From NCBI GenBank assembly GCA_014695345.1, contig JACJOC010000020.1, forward strand, positions 230,436-294,435: DNA of 64,000 bases, written 5' to 3'. A model generated the notes under the pieces. It was given only the letters and a program-made list of their open reading frames with translations. It was not told the DNA's origin and searched no databases. This DNA is from Cyanobacteria bacterium FACHB-471. Its GTDB lineage: Bacteria; Cyanobacteriota; Cyanobacteriia; Elainellales; Elainellaceae. This document shows positions 17,719-25,996 of the stretch, one piece after another. The translations under genes and the position numbers were made by a program. Every line of letters begins with the position of its first letter. Position 1 is the stretch's first letter.

Positions 17719-17964
17719 ATGTTTCACAGTTTTCTAGATCCCAACGCCCCCACCGTTGAGAGAGAAATTGCTGCACTACAAAATTCTGAGCGCGAACGCT
17801 TACGAGTTCTGATCATCGGCTCTCGTGATGGCGTAACCGAAACCATTTACGACCTGCATCGGCGCGGCTTTGCCGAAGTGGGACTGTGGAGTCCACTATT
17901 GCCTGCTCCTAGCTCTGGTGAAGTGATGAGTATTTTGACCCGCGATCGCCGACCAGGAGAGTAA
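17719..17964 (+). CDS. Small conserved cyanobacterial protein of unknown function
   Basis: 81 aa starting MFHSFLDPNAPTVEREIAAL, with a strong ribosome binding site (AAGGAG, 9 nt before the ATG). The core ERLRVLIIGSRDGVTETIYDL looks like a short beta-alpha unit, and the end reads LLPAPSSGEVMSILTR. I recall similar short proteins in many cyanobacteria but know no function. It is intact amid broken neighbours and sits behind the structured leader at 17550-17702. It has no signal peptide or membrane segment. Confidence 0.72.
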   Translation: MFHSFLDPNAPTVEREIAALQNSERERLRVLIIGSRDGVTETIYDLHRRGFAEVGLWSPLLPAPSSGEVMSILTRDRRPGE

Positions 17965-18012
17965 GAAAAAGGGATAATGAGAGGGGCGATCGCCCCTCTC
18001 GCCTCACCAAGC

Positions 18013-18160
18013 TTTAGTGCGATCGCATTACTGTAGGGTGCGTTCCCAAATACGACGACTACTCCACCAATAAATGCCCAGGAACGCACCTTTTTATGAA
18101 TTCTTGCAGCAAATCATGGTTCAAGAACACTCGTGCATGAGCGATCGCCGAGAAGTTAGT
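18013..18160. repeat. Dispersed repeat B, copy 1
   Basis: About 148 bp, alignable end to end with 19839-19982. Shared blocks are ACTACTCCACC, CCAGGAAC(G/A)CACC, ATGAATTCTTGCAGCAA, ATACTCGTG/ACACTCGTG and GCGATCGCC.AGAAGTTA. GTGCGTTCC and GGAACGCAC inside it form an inverted repeat (about 18040 and 18081). It precedes the RelB-like pseudogene. Confidence 0.75.
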
Positions 18161-18203
18161 AGACACTGATAAAATTGAAGAAGGGAAAAGTAGGTGGATT
18201 CTA

Positions 18204-18443
18204 ATGGCTAAGAATACTGTGAAAGTAGATATTTCATTTGAATCACTGCTGCAAGCAATTTCATCACTTGAAATTGCTGAAAAGCATCAGCTCTAGGAAC
18301 TTTTAGAAGCTGAGTTATTCCCTGACAATGAGGATTCTCCAGAAGATATCGCTGAAATTCAAGCCGCTCGAGCTGACTACAAATCTGGTAACTACACTAC
18401 ATTTGACCAATACGTAGCACAGCGAGCAAATCAATCGGCATGA
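18204..18443 (+). pseudogene. RelB/ParD-like antitoxin with an internal amber codon
   Basis: ATG at 18204 opens MAKNTVKVDISFESLLQAI, continuing SSLEIAEKHQL to TAG at 18294-18296 (codon 31). Beyond it the same frame runs on as ELLEAELFPDNEDSPEDIAE, then YKSGNYTTFDQYVAQRAN, to TGA 18441-18443. The conserved tryptophan expected after HQL would be TGG, so a G to A change explains the TAG. The toxin start overlaps the end by 4 bp (ATGA). No good internal restart codon is seen after the stop. Confidence 0.82.
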
Positions 18444-18700
18444 CTTACACCATAGTCGCGCCTAAGCCTGTGCAAAAACAGCTAGATGCTTTGCCTAACG
18501 ACATTTACGAGCGCATTGCTATTAAGATCCAACAACTTGCTGAAGACCTACGTCCTGATGGAGTGGTCAAAATGAAAGGTGCTAACGATCAGTACCGTAT
18601 TCGTATTGGTGATTATCGCGTTCGTTATGAAATTGACGATAAAGAGTTAATTATTCTCTTATTACAATCCAAACATCAGAGAGATGTTTACAGGGAGTAA
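18440..18700 (+). CDS. RelE/ParE-family toxin
   Basis: 86 aa and fully open. TYTIVAPKPVQKQLDALPN starts the family fold, and the core MKGANDQYRIRIGDYRVRYEI followed by LLLQSKHQRDVYRE has the expected basic residues. The family either cleaves ribosome-bound mRNA (RelE) or inhibits gyrase (ParE). Its cognate antitoxin carries a nonsense codon, which is unexpected for an intact toxin. Possible explanations are a silent promoter, antitoxin supplied in trans, suppression of the amber codon or an undetected toxin point mutation. Confidence 0.85.
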   Translation: MTYTIVAPKPVQKQLDALPNDIYERIAIKIQQLAEDLRPDGVVKMKGANDQYRIRIGDYRVRYEIDDKELIILLLQSKHQRDVYRE

Positions 18701-18755
18701 TAGATTTGGTCTTACTCCTTTCCAGACACACTCAACTTTTAGCTGACAAGTTCTA

Positions 18756-19498
18756 TTAGTCAAGCAGGTTCTTATACTTGGCAGTTAGTTCTCTCGTGCT
18801 CGACGAGGTCGATTTAACAATACTGATATTGATTTCGTTTAAAAACGAATTCATGTATAAAAGAACTGCATAGATAAAAACAGTAATGCCTATCATCTCT
18901 AAAAGCTCCTCAACAGTTATGATAATTTCTGCTGTAAAGCCTGACCCGTGGCAAATATTTGAGAGATGATGTACACAAGCTAACTCAATACCAAGAGCGC
19001 CCAAAACAAAAAGGCTACCGGCTATGAAAAACAAACGTTGAATTTTTACAGGAAGACGTAGAAAAAATTGATGTACGCTAAAACGAAAATAGAGATAAGC
19101 ACTGAATTTAAGATGTCCCAAGGACCGCTCTGCCAAGATTGTAAGTTTTCGCCTGAATTTTTATTGATAGTCTCATGAATGCTGAGCAATTCATCGAGAG
19201 ATAAATATAGAAATAGTATCGATAGAACTCGCCAATGATTAGTAAAGCGGTCATTTTGTCGTCGTTTAGCTGAAGCAACTAGAAAAAGCAAAATCGAGGC
19301 TAGAAAAAGGATGAATGCAGCAAACAAAGTAGGTATGTTGTTTTCATAATCCACATTAAAGAGCCCTGTTAACCCCCAGAGCCTCCCTTTCCCAAGAAAG
19401 TATTTAGCAAATTGTCCAGCAATGCTGATTAAAGCAAGACTAGTTGCTGCAACAGCAAGAATTTGAGCAACTCGTTTTGGTTGAACTAAAACATTCAT
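18756..19498 (-). pseudogene. Multi-pass membrane protein, frameshifted
   Basis: The first frame (19498 to 19046) encodes several membrane segments (ILAVAATSLALISIAGQFA, TLFAAFILFLASILLFLVA) and a SLDELLSIHE motif. It ends YINFFYVFL. The following frame supplies FFLRLPVKIQRLFFIAGSLF, LGALGIELA and TVEELLEMIGITVFIYAVLL, ending at 18756. The switch falls in an A6 run (T6 on the coding strand) at 19062-19067; one more base there joins NFFLRLPV. So a homopolymer contraction split the gene. Function is unknown; similar membrane proteins occur in other cyanobacteria. Confidence 0.75.
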
Positions 19499-20061
19499 GG
19501 TGAGTTTTGCCTAAAGTTCGAAATTTCGTCCAACTAGGAGAGGCTGTTAGACAGCTTTTGGAGAACCCTGACAGAGGGAGCGAATCCGTCAAAGCATTTA
19601 TACGCTGATTTAGTTTAGAATCCCGGCAATCTAATGTTAACTTCTTCTTAAGATTTTATTAATGTCGCTAGCAATCGCGCTATAGGCACGCTAAGCCTAT
19701 GCACAAACCTCTGACGAACAATCCATCCAACTGCTATCACTCTTCATTCCATCAATGCGATCGCTGGCCGCCTAGGTTAGGTGAAGCAGAGCAGCACCGT
19801 TAAAATCTTGTAAGTGCCAGGTTCCGCTGCACCTCACCTAGGTGCGAGCGCCATCTCTATAGAATGTGTTCTCAAATACAACTACTCCACCGACAAACTT
19901 CCAGGAACACACCGTGTTCATGAATTCTTGCAGCAATTTATGGTCTAACAATACTCGTGTATGGCGATCGCCAAGAAGTTATCTGTTGAAATTCAAAGAT
20001 TATCTATGATGGCAGGTGATGGGCAACCTTATTTACTCTAACTGTCTTAAAGGTTATAGAT
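19499..20061. other. Intergenic region with repeat B copy 2
   Basis: 563 bp. The right part (19839-19982) is the second copy of repeat B (see 18013-18160). Just left of it, TAGGTTAGGTGAAGCAGAGC (19774 on) and GGTTCCGCTGCACCTCACCTA (to about 19840) form an imperfect inverted repeat of the GTTGGGT-type family found elsewhere in the window. No credible gene was found. Confidence 0.6.
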
Positions 20062-20697
20062 ATGGATTCAAATTTTTGGCTTCAGAAATGGCAAGACAAC
20101 AACATTGGTTTCCACAAAAGTGAAGCTAACCCAACACTCGTAAAACACTTTGGAGAGCTTTCCCTACCAAACAGTAGCCGTGTATTTGTGCCTTTATGCG
20201 GCAAAACTCTAGACATTGCTTGGTTGCTCTCCAAAGGCTATCGCGTAGCTGGCGCTGAATTGGTCGAACTAGCCATCGAGCAACTGTTTGAAGAACTCAA
20301 AGTGAGTCCAAAAATATCAAGAGTCGGAGAAGTAAGTCTGTATAGCGCTAAAGACATCGACATCTTTGTGGGCGATATCTTTGATGTATCTAGCAAAACT
20401 CTAGGTTCAGTAGATGCAATCTATGACAGAGCAGCTTTGATCGCTTTACCGGAAGAAGTGCGCAAGCGATATACCGCACACTTAATGGAGATTACGGATA
20501 AAGCGCCACAGTTATTAGTGACTTGCGAGTACGACCAAAGCCTAATGGAAGGACCTCCCTTTTCAATCAGCCAAGAAGAAGTAAACAAACACTACAGTGA
20601 CAGCTACAGTTTGTCTCTTATCTCAAGTACTGATGTTGTTGGTGGATTGAAAGGAAAATATGATGTGAAAGAGAGCGTCTGGCTGTTGCAGAATTAA
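20062..20697 (+). CDS. tpm: Thiopurine S-methyltransferase family protein
   Basis: 211 aa. MDSNFWLQKWQDNNIGFHKS is the family opening, which lies over the SAM site, followed by RVFVPLCGKTLDIAWLLSKG (SAM-binding motif I) and VDAIYDRAALIALP (motif II region). The family uses SAM to methylate thiols, and bacterial members also methylate selenium or tellurium species. It is cytoplasmic. Twenty bases later an isochorismatase-like gene follows on the same strand and may be co-transcribed. The frame is intact, marking the right edge of the decayed islet. Confidence 0.92.
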   Translation: MDSNFWLQKWQDNNIGFHKSEANPTLVKHFGELSLPNSSRVFVPLCGKTLDIAWLLSKGYRVAGAELVELAIEQLFEELKVSPKISRVGEVSLYSAKDIDIFVGDIFDVSSKTLGSVDAIYDRAALIALPEEVRKRYTAHLMEITDKAPQLLVTCEYDQSLMEGPPFSISQEEVNKHYSDSYSLSLISSTDVVGGLKGKYDVKESVWLLQN

Positions 20698-20717
20698 CTA
20701 TGAGTATACTTATGTAG

Positions 20718-21290
20718 GTGAAAGCTAAATTGACGCACATTCCACCCAATGCAGTCCTCATCATCATTGATGTGCAAAAGGCGATCGATCATCCTAGCTG
20801 GGGAAAACGTAACAACGAGCAAGCTGAGGCAAATATTGCACAGTTGCTAATGGCTTGGCGTGAAACTCAGCGCCCAGTGGTTCATGTTCGTCACCTTTCA
20901 ACCGAACCAGACTCAACTTATCGTCCAGGACAGGAAGGATGTGACTTCAAAGACGCTGTGCTTCCCAATGCAGGTGAAAAAATTGTTAGCAAACAGGTGA
21001 ATTGCGCTTTTATTGGCACTGATTTAGAGCATTGGTTAAGAAACAGTGGCTATCAAACCTTAGTTGTGACAGGTGTGATCACAAACAACTCTGTTGAGAC
21101 AACAGTTAGAGTAGCAGGCAATCTTGGCTTTGATACATACGTTGTTTCAGATGCCACAGCGACGTTTGACAAGATGGATCTAGAGCAGAAGTTGCACCCA
21201 GCCGAGCAGGTTCATGCCCTTTCCTTAGCTAACATGCATCAAGAATATGCAACAGTAATTGATACACAAACCCTGCTACAAAGCCTATAG
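20718..21290 (+). CDS. Isochorismatase-family hydrolase with Ser in place of the catalytic Cys
   Basis: 190 aa from a GTG start; no closer ATG exists. The Rossmann-like core has Asp18 (LIIIDVQ) and Lys92 (VSKQVN), two members of the usual Asp-Lys-Cys triad. At the nucleophile position the sequence reads TNNSVETTVR, so Ser125 replaces Cys. Some relatives carry the same TNNS motif, and true isochorismatases work without Cys, so the protein may still hydrolyse a vinyl ether or amide-like substrate. The substrate is unknown. It follows tpm by 20 bp. Confidence 0.85.
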   Translation: MKAKLTHIPPNAVLIIIDVQKAIDHPSWGKRNNEQAEANIAQLLMAWRETQRPVVHVRHLSTEPDSTYRPGQEGCDFKDAVLPNAGEKIVSKQVNCAFIGTDLEHWLRNSGYQTLVVTGVITNNSVETTVRVAGNLGFDTYVVSDATATFDKMDLEQKLHPAEQVHALSLANMHQEYATVIDTQTLLQSL

Positions 21291-21426
21291 CTTTCGCATC
21301 TCTAACCTCCACACAGCAGGCAAATAAGAGCCGCCAGTGGTGAATTTAAGGTTATCTACTGCTGCTAAGTTGAAACTGTTATCCCAATTTGATTTGAGTC
21401 GCATAGAGTAAATTCTGCAAACAACT

Positions 21427-21454
21427 GTAGGGGCGTTTTGCGAAACGCCCCTAC
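21427..21454. repeat. Short perfect palindrome (GTAGGGGCGTTT type)
   Basis: 12-bp perfect stem GTAGGGGCGTTT (21427-21438) with complement at 21443-21454 and a 4-nt loop TGCG. It belongs to a common cyanobacterial dispersed palindrome type. It lies between convergent genes and may act as a terminator for both. Confidence 0.6.
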
Positions 21455-21507
21455 CCGATCTGTTGCCTTATTTTAGAGAATTTGTATTACCGTATTGGCA
21501 ATAACCG

Positions 21508-21999
21508 TCAGGCAACTCTCTGATGAAATTCCTCAAAACCATGCAGGATTGGTGGCGGAGCAGACTGAGACGTAACCCAGCGCAAACGCGGAATTTCACT
21601 GCTGTTGTAAACCCGGAATTCCCGCTCGACGGTTGCATTCTGGGTGCGAACAGCTTGATTCAACACAAGTGAACCCTTGGGGTCAGACTCAGAGCGATGG
21701 AAGGTGCCGGGGGGAATTCGCAAAATCTCCCGATTTGCTTCTAACCGGACAATGTGAAAGGGATGTTTCCACTCAAAGTTGACCAGGTAAAAGGTTCGTC
21801 CGCCTGTCAACGCCAGCAAATTATCTTCCTGATGGGGATGGAGATAAAACTGCCAGTGTCCAGTGGCACTGTTGTTTGGGCTAATGGCAGGCCCTTCATG
21901 AAAAACTAGATCTCGTGCATTAGAATTAGCGATCGTAATGTTAAAGAAACGAACGCTTGGAGTATCTCGAAACTTTTGGTAAGGCAGCAATTCAAACAT
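21508..21999 (-). CDS. Cupin-like conserved hypothetical protein
   Basis: 163 aa with no signal peptide. The middle has cupin-like features: HWQFYLHPHQEDNLLALTGG, with two His and a Glu, then RTFYLVNFEW, and a second motif ILRIPPGTFHRSES with a Gly-Thr-Phe-His turn. These would form a metal-binding beta-barrel. The function is unknown; small sugar-nucleotide or regulatory roles are common in the superfamily. The gene is divergent from a LysR regulator 134 bp away, a usual arrangement for a regulator and its target. Confidence 0.65.
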   Translation of the reverse strand: MFELLPYQKFRDTPSVRFFNITIANSNARDLVFHEGPAISPNNSATGHWQFYLHPHQEDNLLALTGGRTFYLVNFEWKHPFHIVRLEANREILRIPPGTFHRSESDPKGSLVLNQAVRTQNATVEREFRVYNSSEIPRLRWVTSQSAPPPILHGFEEFHQRVA

Positions 22000-22133
22000 A
22001 GGTTCAGTCTTGAAAAACCAGCGTGTTGGATGAGCTATTCATCAGCTTTTCGTACCTTAACTTTGAGTCATGCTGTGGATCAAAACCGATAACGGTTCGT
22101 GCCTATGCAGAATCTGAATAGATGGATTCATAG

Positions 22134-23054
22134 ATGAATTCGATGAACATTGCCCATTTGCAAATTTTTCTGGCGGTTGTGGAATACGGTAATTTCTCTA
22201 CAGCAGCTTTGAACCTGGACATTTCGCAGTCAGCAGTGAGTCGGGCGATCGCCTCCCTCGAAGAAGAGCTGGGCGTTTCCCTGCTCTCACGCGGTCGCTT
22301 TGGCGCACGTCCGACGTTGATTGGCGATCGCGTCCTGCACTACGCCCGCCAAATCGTGCAGGCGCGAGAAGACATCGAGCATGAAATTAATCTAGAAAAA
22401 GGACTACATGGTGGACGAGTTCGCATTGCCTCCTTTCGCAGCGCTGCCACTCACCTATTGCCGCCAAAAATTGCCCGCTTCAGTCATCGCTTTCCATCGG
22501 TGGAAGTAACACTCACAGAGGACGATCCAACCGGAGTTGAGCAGGCATTGCGAGAAGGGCAAGTCGATATCGGACTCGTCCCTCTTCCTCGTTCCGAAGA
22601 GTTTGATACCTGGGAAATCGCCAGAGATGAGTATGTTGTGCTGTTGCCTCAATACCCAGAACCGTTGCCCAAAACACTAACTTGGGAGGAGTTATCAATG
22701 CACTCCTTTATTTTGTACAACTATGCCGAATGCACCTCAGCCGTCCGCGATCACTGGCTTGAGTGGGGACAGTCGCTCAAAGTCGCTTACGAAATTAAGG
22801 AAGATTCCACCATTGTCAGCATGGTAGCTCAGGGATTAGGCGCGGCAATTTTGCCTCGTTTAGCAGCTTTGCCGATTCCAGAAGGCGTTCAGGTCAGGTC
22901 GCTGCCCGTTCCTCTAGTCAGAATCATTGGTGCAGCCGTTCTCTCGAATGTGCTTTTTTCGCCTGCTGTACTCACCTTCCTGGATGTGCTAAAAGGGACA
23001 GGGATGTTTGCAGGCAAGCGTGATACACCTGAAGTTAGGCAAGGTCTGACTTAA
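22134..23054 (+). CDS. LysR-family transcriptional regulator
   Basis: 306 aa. The N-terminal winged helix-turn-helix is typical (MNIAHLQIFLAVVEYGNFST, AALNLDISQSAVSRAIASLE). It is followed by the linker helix and a periplasmic-binding-like effector domain (residues about 90-295, with VRIASFRSAATHLLP and GLGAAILPRLAAL). The second Met (MNIAH, 3 codons in) could be the true start. It is divergent from the cupin-like gene, so the shared 134-bp spacer probably holds its operator. The effector is unknown; CysB/CbbR-type specificity cannot be inferred. Confidence 0.92.
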   Translation: MNSMNIAHLQIFLAVVEYGNFSTAALNLDISQSAVSRAIASLEEELGVSLLSRGRFGARPTLIGDRVLHYARQIVQAREDIEHEINLEKGLHGGRVRIASFRSAATHLLPPKIARFSHRFPSVEVTLTEDDPTGVEQALREGQVDIGLVPLPRSEEFDTWEIARDEYVVLLPQYPEPLPKTLTWEELSMHSFILYNYAECTSAVRDHWLEWGQSLKVAYEIKEDSTIVSMVAQGLGAAILPRLAALPIPEGVQVRSLPVPLVRIIGAAVLSNVLFSPAVLTFLDVLKGTGMFAGKRDTPEVRQGLT

Positions 23055-23142
23055 GACGAGCAAGCTTTGCCTATCTTATTACTCATCAAATGAGCACAAG
23101 TTAATACTCTTTAGATCGTCCTACTGGTACATCAAGCAAGGT

Positions 23143-23223
23143 GTTGGGTTCCGCTGCACTTCACCCAACCTACGCAAATGACAGATGATACCGTAGGTTG
23201 AGTGGAGCAGAGCGGAACCCAAC
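23143..23223. repeat. Inverted pair of GTTGGGTTCCGC-type repeats
   Basis: Arm 23143-23174 starts GTTGGGTTCCGCTGC and ends AACCTACG; its near-perfect complement lies at 23192-23223. The pair forms an imperfect 32-bp hairpin. Related copies are at 37406-37548 and 44613-44684, and a diverged one near 19774-19840. Confidence 0.75.
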
Positions 23224-23262
23224 GCCTTAGATCTGCTGCGCTATTACGTTTGTTTTGCGTTA

Positions 23263-24675
23263 TCACCTACAGTGAGCAACTGGACTTGGAGTGGGCGATC
23301 GCCGAATCAATTGAGCAATTAGAACATTAAATCGCCAGGTAAAAATCACAGAGGCACTAAGCAAGCCCAGAGCTAACCCCCACCACAATCCAACACCATC
23401 TAAATTGAGCCGAAAGCCTAGCACGTAGCCGCTGATTAACCCTACAACCCAGTAGGAGAAAATGCCAATTAGCATTGGTGTGCGAGTATCTTTTAATCCG
23501 CGCAGTGCGCCTGCTGCAATAATCTGAATTCCGTCTATAAGCTGAAACATTGCTGCAACGCCCAGCAGCGCTTTTGCTACTTGCACCACAGCGGCGTTTG
23601 CCGGGTCGCGAACGTCAATGTAAACCGAGGTAATCGCTTCCGGGAAGATCCAAAAGGCGATCGCCATCAGGCTCATAAACGTACCCCCTAGCCCCAGCCC
23701 GACATAAGCAGACAGCCTTGCTCCTAAAGGGTCGCCCTGCCCAACCAGTTGCCCAACCCGCACTGTCGTGGCATAAGAAACTCCAAGCGGAATCATGAAC
23801 GTTAAAGCGGCAGTTTGCAGAGCGATTTGGTGTGCTGCCAGAGTTGTTGTACCCAAGTGCCCCATCAAAAAAGCGGTAATGGCAAATAGCCCCGTTTCAA
23901 CCCCAGTCAGCACGCCAATTGGCCAGCCCGTTTGCACCACCTCCCAAAAGACTTTGCTCTCAAATCGGAAGTGGTGGAAAACCTGATAGATAGCAAAAAC
24001 ACGCTGGCTCAAAATAAAGCTGACTAGCGCAATCAACATGCCCCACAGGGAAATGCTGCTAGCCCAGCCAATTCCCGCCAAACCCAGCGCTGGAAAGCCC
24101 AGTTTGCCAAACATCAGCACATAGTTGGCGATACCGTTAAAAACCAACCCGCAGAGCATAATCACCATCACCGAACGGGGACGAGAGAGCGCAGCAACAA
24201 AGTTTTTAAGGGTAGCAAAAGCGATCGCTGGGAAAAAACCCCACATCACAGCTTTCAGGTAATACCCTGCCAAAATGGCGTTGTCCGGTTCCTGCCCTAG
24301 AGTCAGCAATAAGGAATCCCCATGCCAAATCAGCAGCATACAGGGAAGCGACAGCACCAGCGACAGCCACAGCCCTTGCTGTGCAATTCGCCCAATTGCC
24401 TTGGGGTTTCCTGCTCCGTAAGCTTCTGCAACCAGCGGACCCACTGCAGCGACAACCCCGGTACAAACCAGCAGCAAAGTAGAAAAAATGACTGCGCCCA
24501 AACCTCCTGCTGCTAAAGTTTGGCTGTCTATCAAACCCATCATCACCGTATCGACAAACGCGGTTCCTGCTTGTGCTAGCTGTGCCGCTGCTAGGGGGAC
24601 AGCTAGCAATAGACATGCCCAAATCTCTGAAAGAATTCTTGATTTTGAATAAACGGTGAGCGCGTTGCGATTCAT
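23263..24675 (-). CDS. MATE-family multidrug/cation antiporter
   Basis: 470 aa with about 12 membrane segments in two pseudo-symmetric halves. MATE signatures: LAQAGTAFVDTVMMG in TM2, FVAALSRPRSVMVIMLCGLVFNGIANYVLMFG in the first half, and GADGIQ-like QLIDGIQIIAAGALRGLKDTRTPM in the second. It is NorM-like and exports cationic compounds in exchange for Na+ or H+. The first ATG gives a cytoplasmic N-terminus (MNRNALTVYSKSRILSEI). It is a single leftward gene. Confidence 0.93.
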   Translation of the reverse strand: MNRNALTVYSKSRILSEIWACLLLAVPLAAAQLAQAGTAFVDTVMMGLIDSQTLAAGGLGAVIFSTLLLVCTGVVAAVGPLVAEAYGAGNPKAIGRIAQQGLWLSLVLSLPCMLLIWHGDSLLLTLGQEPDNAILAGYYLKAVMWGFFPAIAFATLKNFVAALSRPRSVMVIMLCGLVFNGIANYVLMFGKLGFPALGLAGIGWASSISLWGMLIALVSFILSQRVFAIYQVFHHFRFESKVFWEVVQTGWPIGVLTGVETGLFAITAFLMGHLGTTTLAAHQIALQTAALTFMIPLGVSYATTVRVGQLVGQGDPLGARLSAYVGLGLGGTFMSLMAIAFWIFPEAITSVYIDVRDPANAAVVQVAKALLGVAAMFQLIDGIQIIAAGALRGLKDTRTPMLIGIFSYWVVGLISGYVLGFRLNLDGVGLWWGLALGLLSASVIFTWRFNVLIAQLIRRSPTPSPVAHCR

Positions 24676-24833
24676 TACCCTACAAAAAACCGATCTGAAT
24701 CATTTCAATCCGTTAAGCAGATTACATTTTGTCAAGGCGATCGCACCTCCTCCACTTGCATTACTTGAATGGGGGAGGGGCAATCACCCTTGATTGTCTG
24801 AGGCGATTATCTGAGGCTATAGCTTAAAGCTGC

Positions 24834-25886
24834 CTAAAGTTGGGCTGCTCGAACGGCTGCACCAACCAACCCTACTTGAGGATTCAGAATGATGTGAATC
24901 GGCACCTTTTTTAGCAATGGACTGACCCGGCCCTTATCCAAAAAGGCTTTGAGGAAGGTACCATCTTGCATCAAGCTGAGGTTTTTAGCAGCAATTCCGC
25001 CTGCTAAATAGAGTCCACCATTGGGCAACAGTTTCAAGGCCAGATTGCCTGCCTCTGCCCCGTAAGCAGCAACAAAAATTTCCATCGTTTGAACGGAGAG
25101 GCGATCGCTTCCTTCCAAAGCTGCCATTGAAATCGCCGCTGCCGGATCGACCGTCTTTTCACTCAGCCCTTTCTCGCCTTCCCATTTGCGGATCACATCG
25201 CCAACCTTGGGAGATTCCTCAGCGTACTGGCGATCGCGCAAAAACTGGTAAATCGAAACAATTCCCTGACCAGACACCACTCGCTCAACCGAGATTCGTT
25301 GAATATCGTGCTTATCCAACAGGTATTTCAACAGTTGAAACTCCAGTTCAGAGCGAGGAGCAAAATCTGCATGACCGCCTTCGGAAGGGTAGACGTGATA
25401 GCCATCTGGCTGCTTCAGCAAAAAGCCCTCTCCTAAACCCGTTCCCGCCCCTAAAACAGCGATCGGTGCATCTGCTACAGGCTCAACCTCCTGGAGCGTA
25501 TGCAAATCTGATTCCTCTAAGCCCAAAATGCCGTAGCCAACTGCAACAAAGTCATTAATTAAGGTGATATTGGCGATCGCCAACTCCTTTTCTAGCCGTC
25601 TAGCATCGAGTGACCAGGTCAAGTTAGTCAGGGCAGACGTATCGTTAACTACGGGACCAGCGATCGCAAAGCAAGCCTTTTCAGGGTTAGGCTCCTCTCC
25701 CAACTCCTGCTGCGCCGTACTCAAGAACTTGCGTACCATCGGCGCTAAGTCAGGAAATTCTGGGCTGGAATAGCGGGCTTCATAAAGAGTATGCAGTTTT
25801 GCGGTTGCCGCTGTCGCACCAGCCTGCGCTACCAACCGCAAGATAGTTTTAGTGCCGCCGATATCCCCTGCCAGTAGTTGTGTCAT
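24834..25886 (-). CDS. glk: Glucokinase
   Basis: 350 aa. MTQLLAGDIGGTKTILRLV is the phosphate-1 motif of ASKHA kinases, LINDFVAVGYG holds the catalytic Asp, and LGAGTGLGEGFL is phosphate-2. YPSEGGHADFAPRS is the bacterial glucokinase (Glk) signature, and GGLYLAGGIAAKN closes the ATP site. It phosphorylates glucose to glucose 6-phosphate. Length matches cyanobacterial Glk (about 340-350). The gene is intact and monocistronic. Confidence 0.95.
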   Translation of the reverse strand: MTQLLAGDIGGTKTILRLVAQAGATAATAKLHTLYEARYSSPEFPDLAPMVRKFLSTAQQELGEEPNPEKACFAIAGPVVNDTSALTNLTWSLDARRLEKELAIANITLINDFVAVGYGILGLEESDLHTLQEVEPVADAPIAVLGAGTGLGEGFLLKQPDGYHVYPSEGGHADFAPRSELEFQLLKYLLDKHDIQRISVERVVSGQGIVSIYQFLRDRQYAEESPKVGDVIRKWEGEKGLSEKTVDPAAAISMAALEGSDRLSVQTMEIFVAAYGAEAGNLALKLLPNGGLYLAGGIAAKNLSLMQDGTFLKAFLDKGRVSPLLKKVPIHIILNPQVGLVGAAVRAAQL

Positions 25887-25996
25887 GTTTTCAGAACTTA
25901 CCCATTGTCAATAACAGTTTAATTTCCGCTGTCTCTCACAGTCTCGTTCTTGAGGCAGTTCTTCAGCAAATTTGCAGGGATTTGCAGCCGTTAAAT

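Noticed and set aside
13794..19982. Integron-type cassette array with attC sites
   Set aside because: The repeats differ in type (A, B, C), lack clear GTTRRRY/RYYYAAC cores at regular gene ends, and no integrase is in the window.
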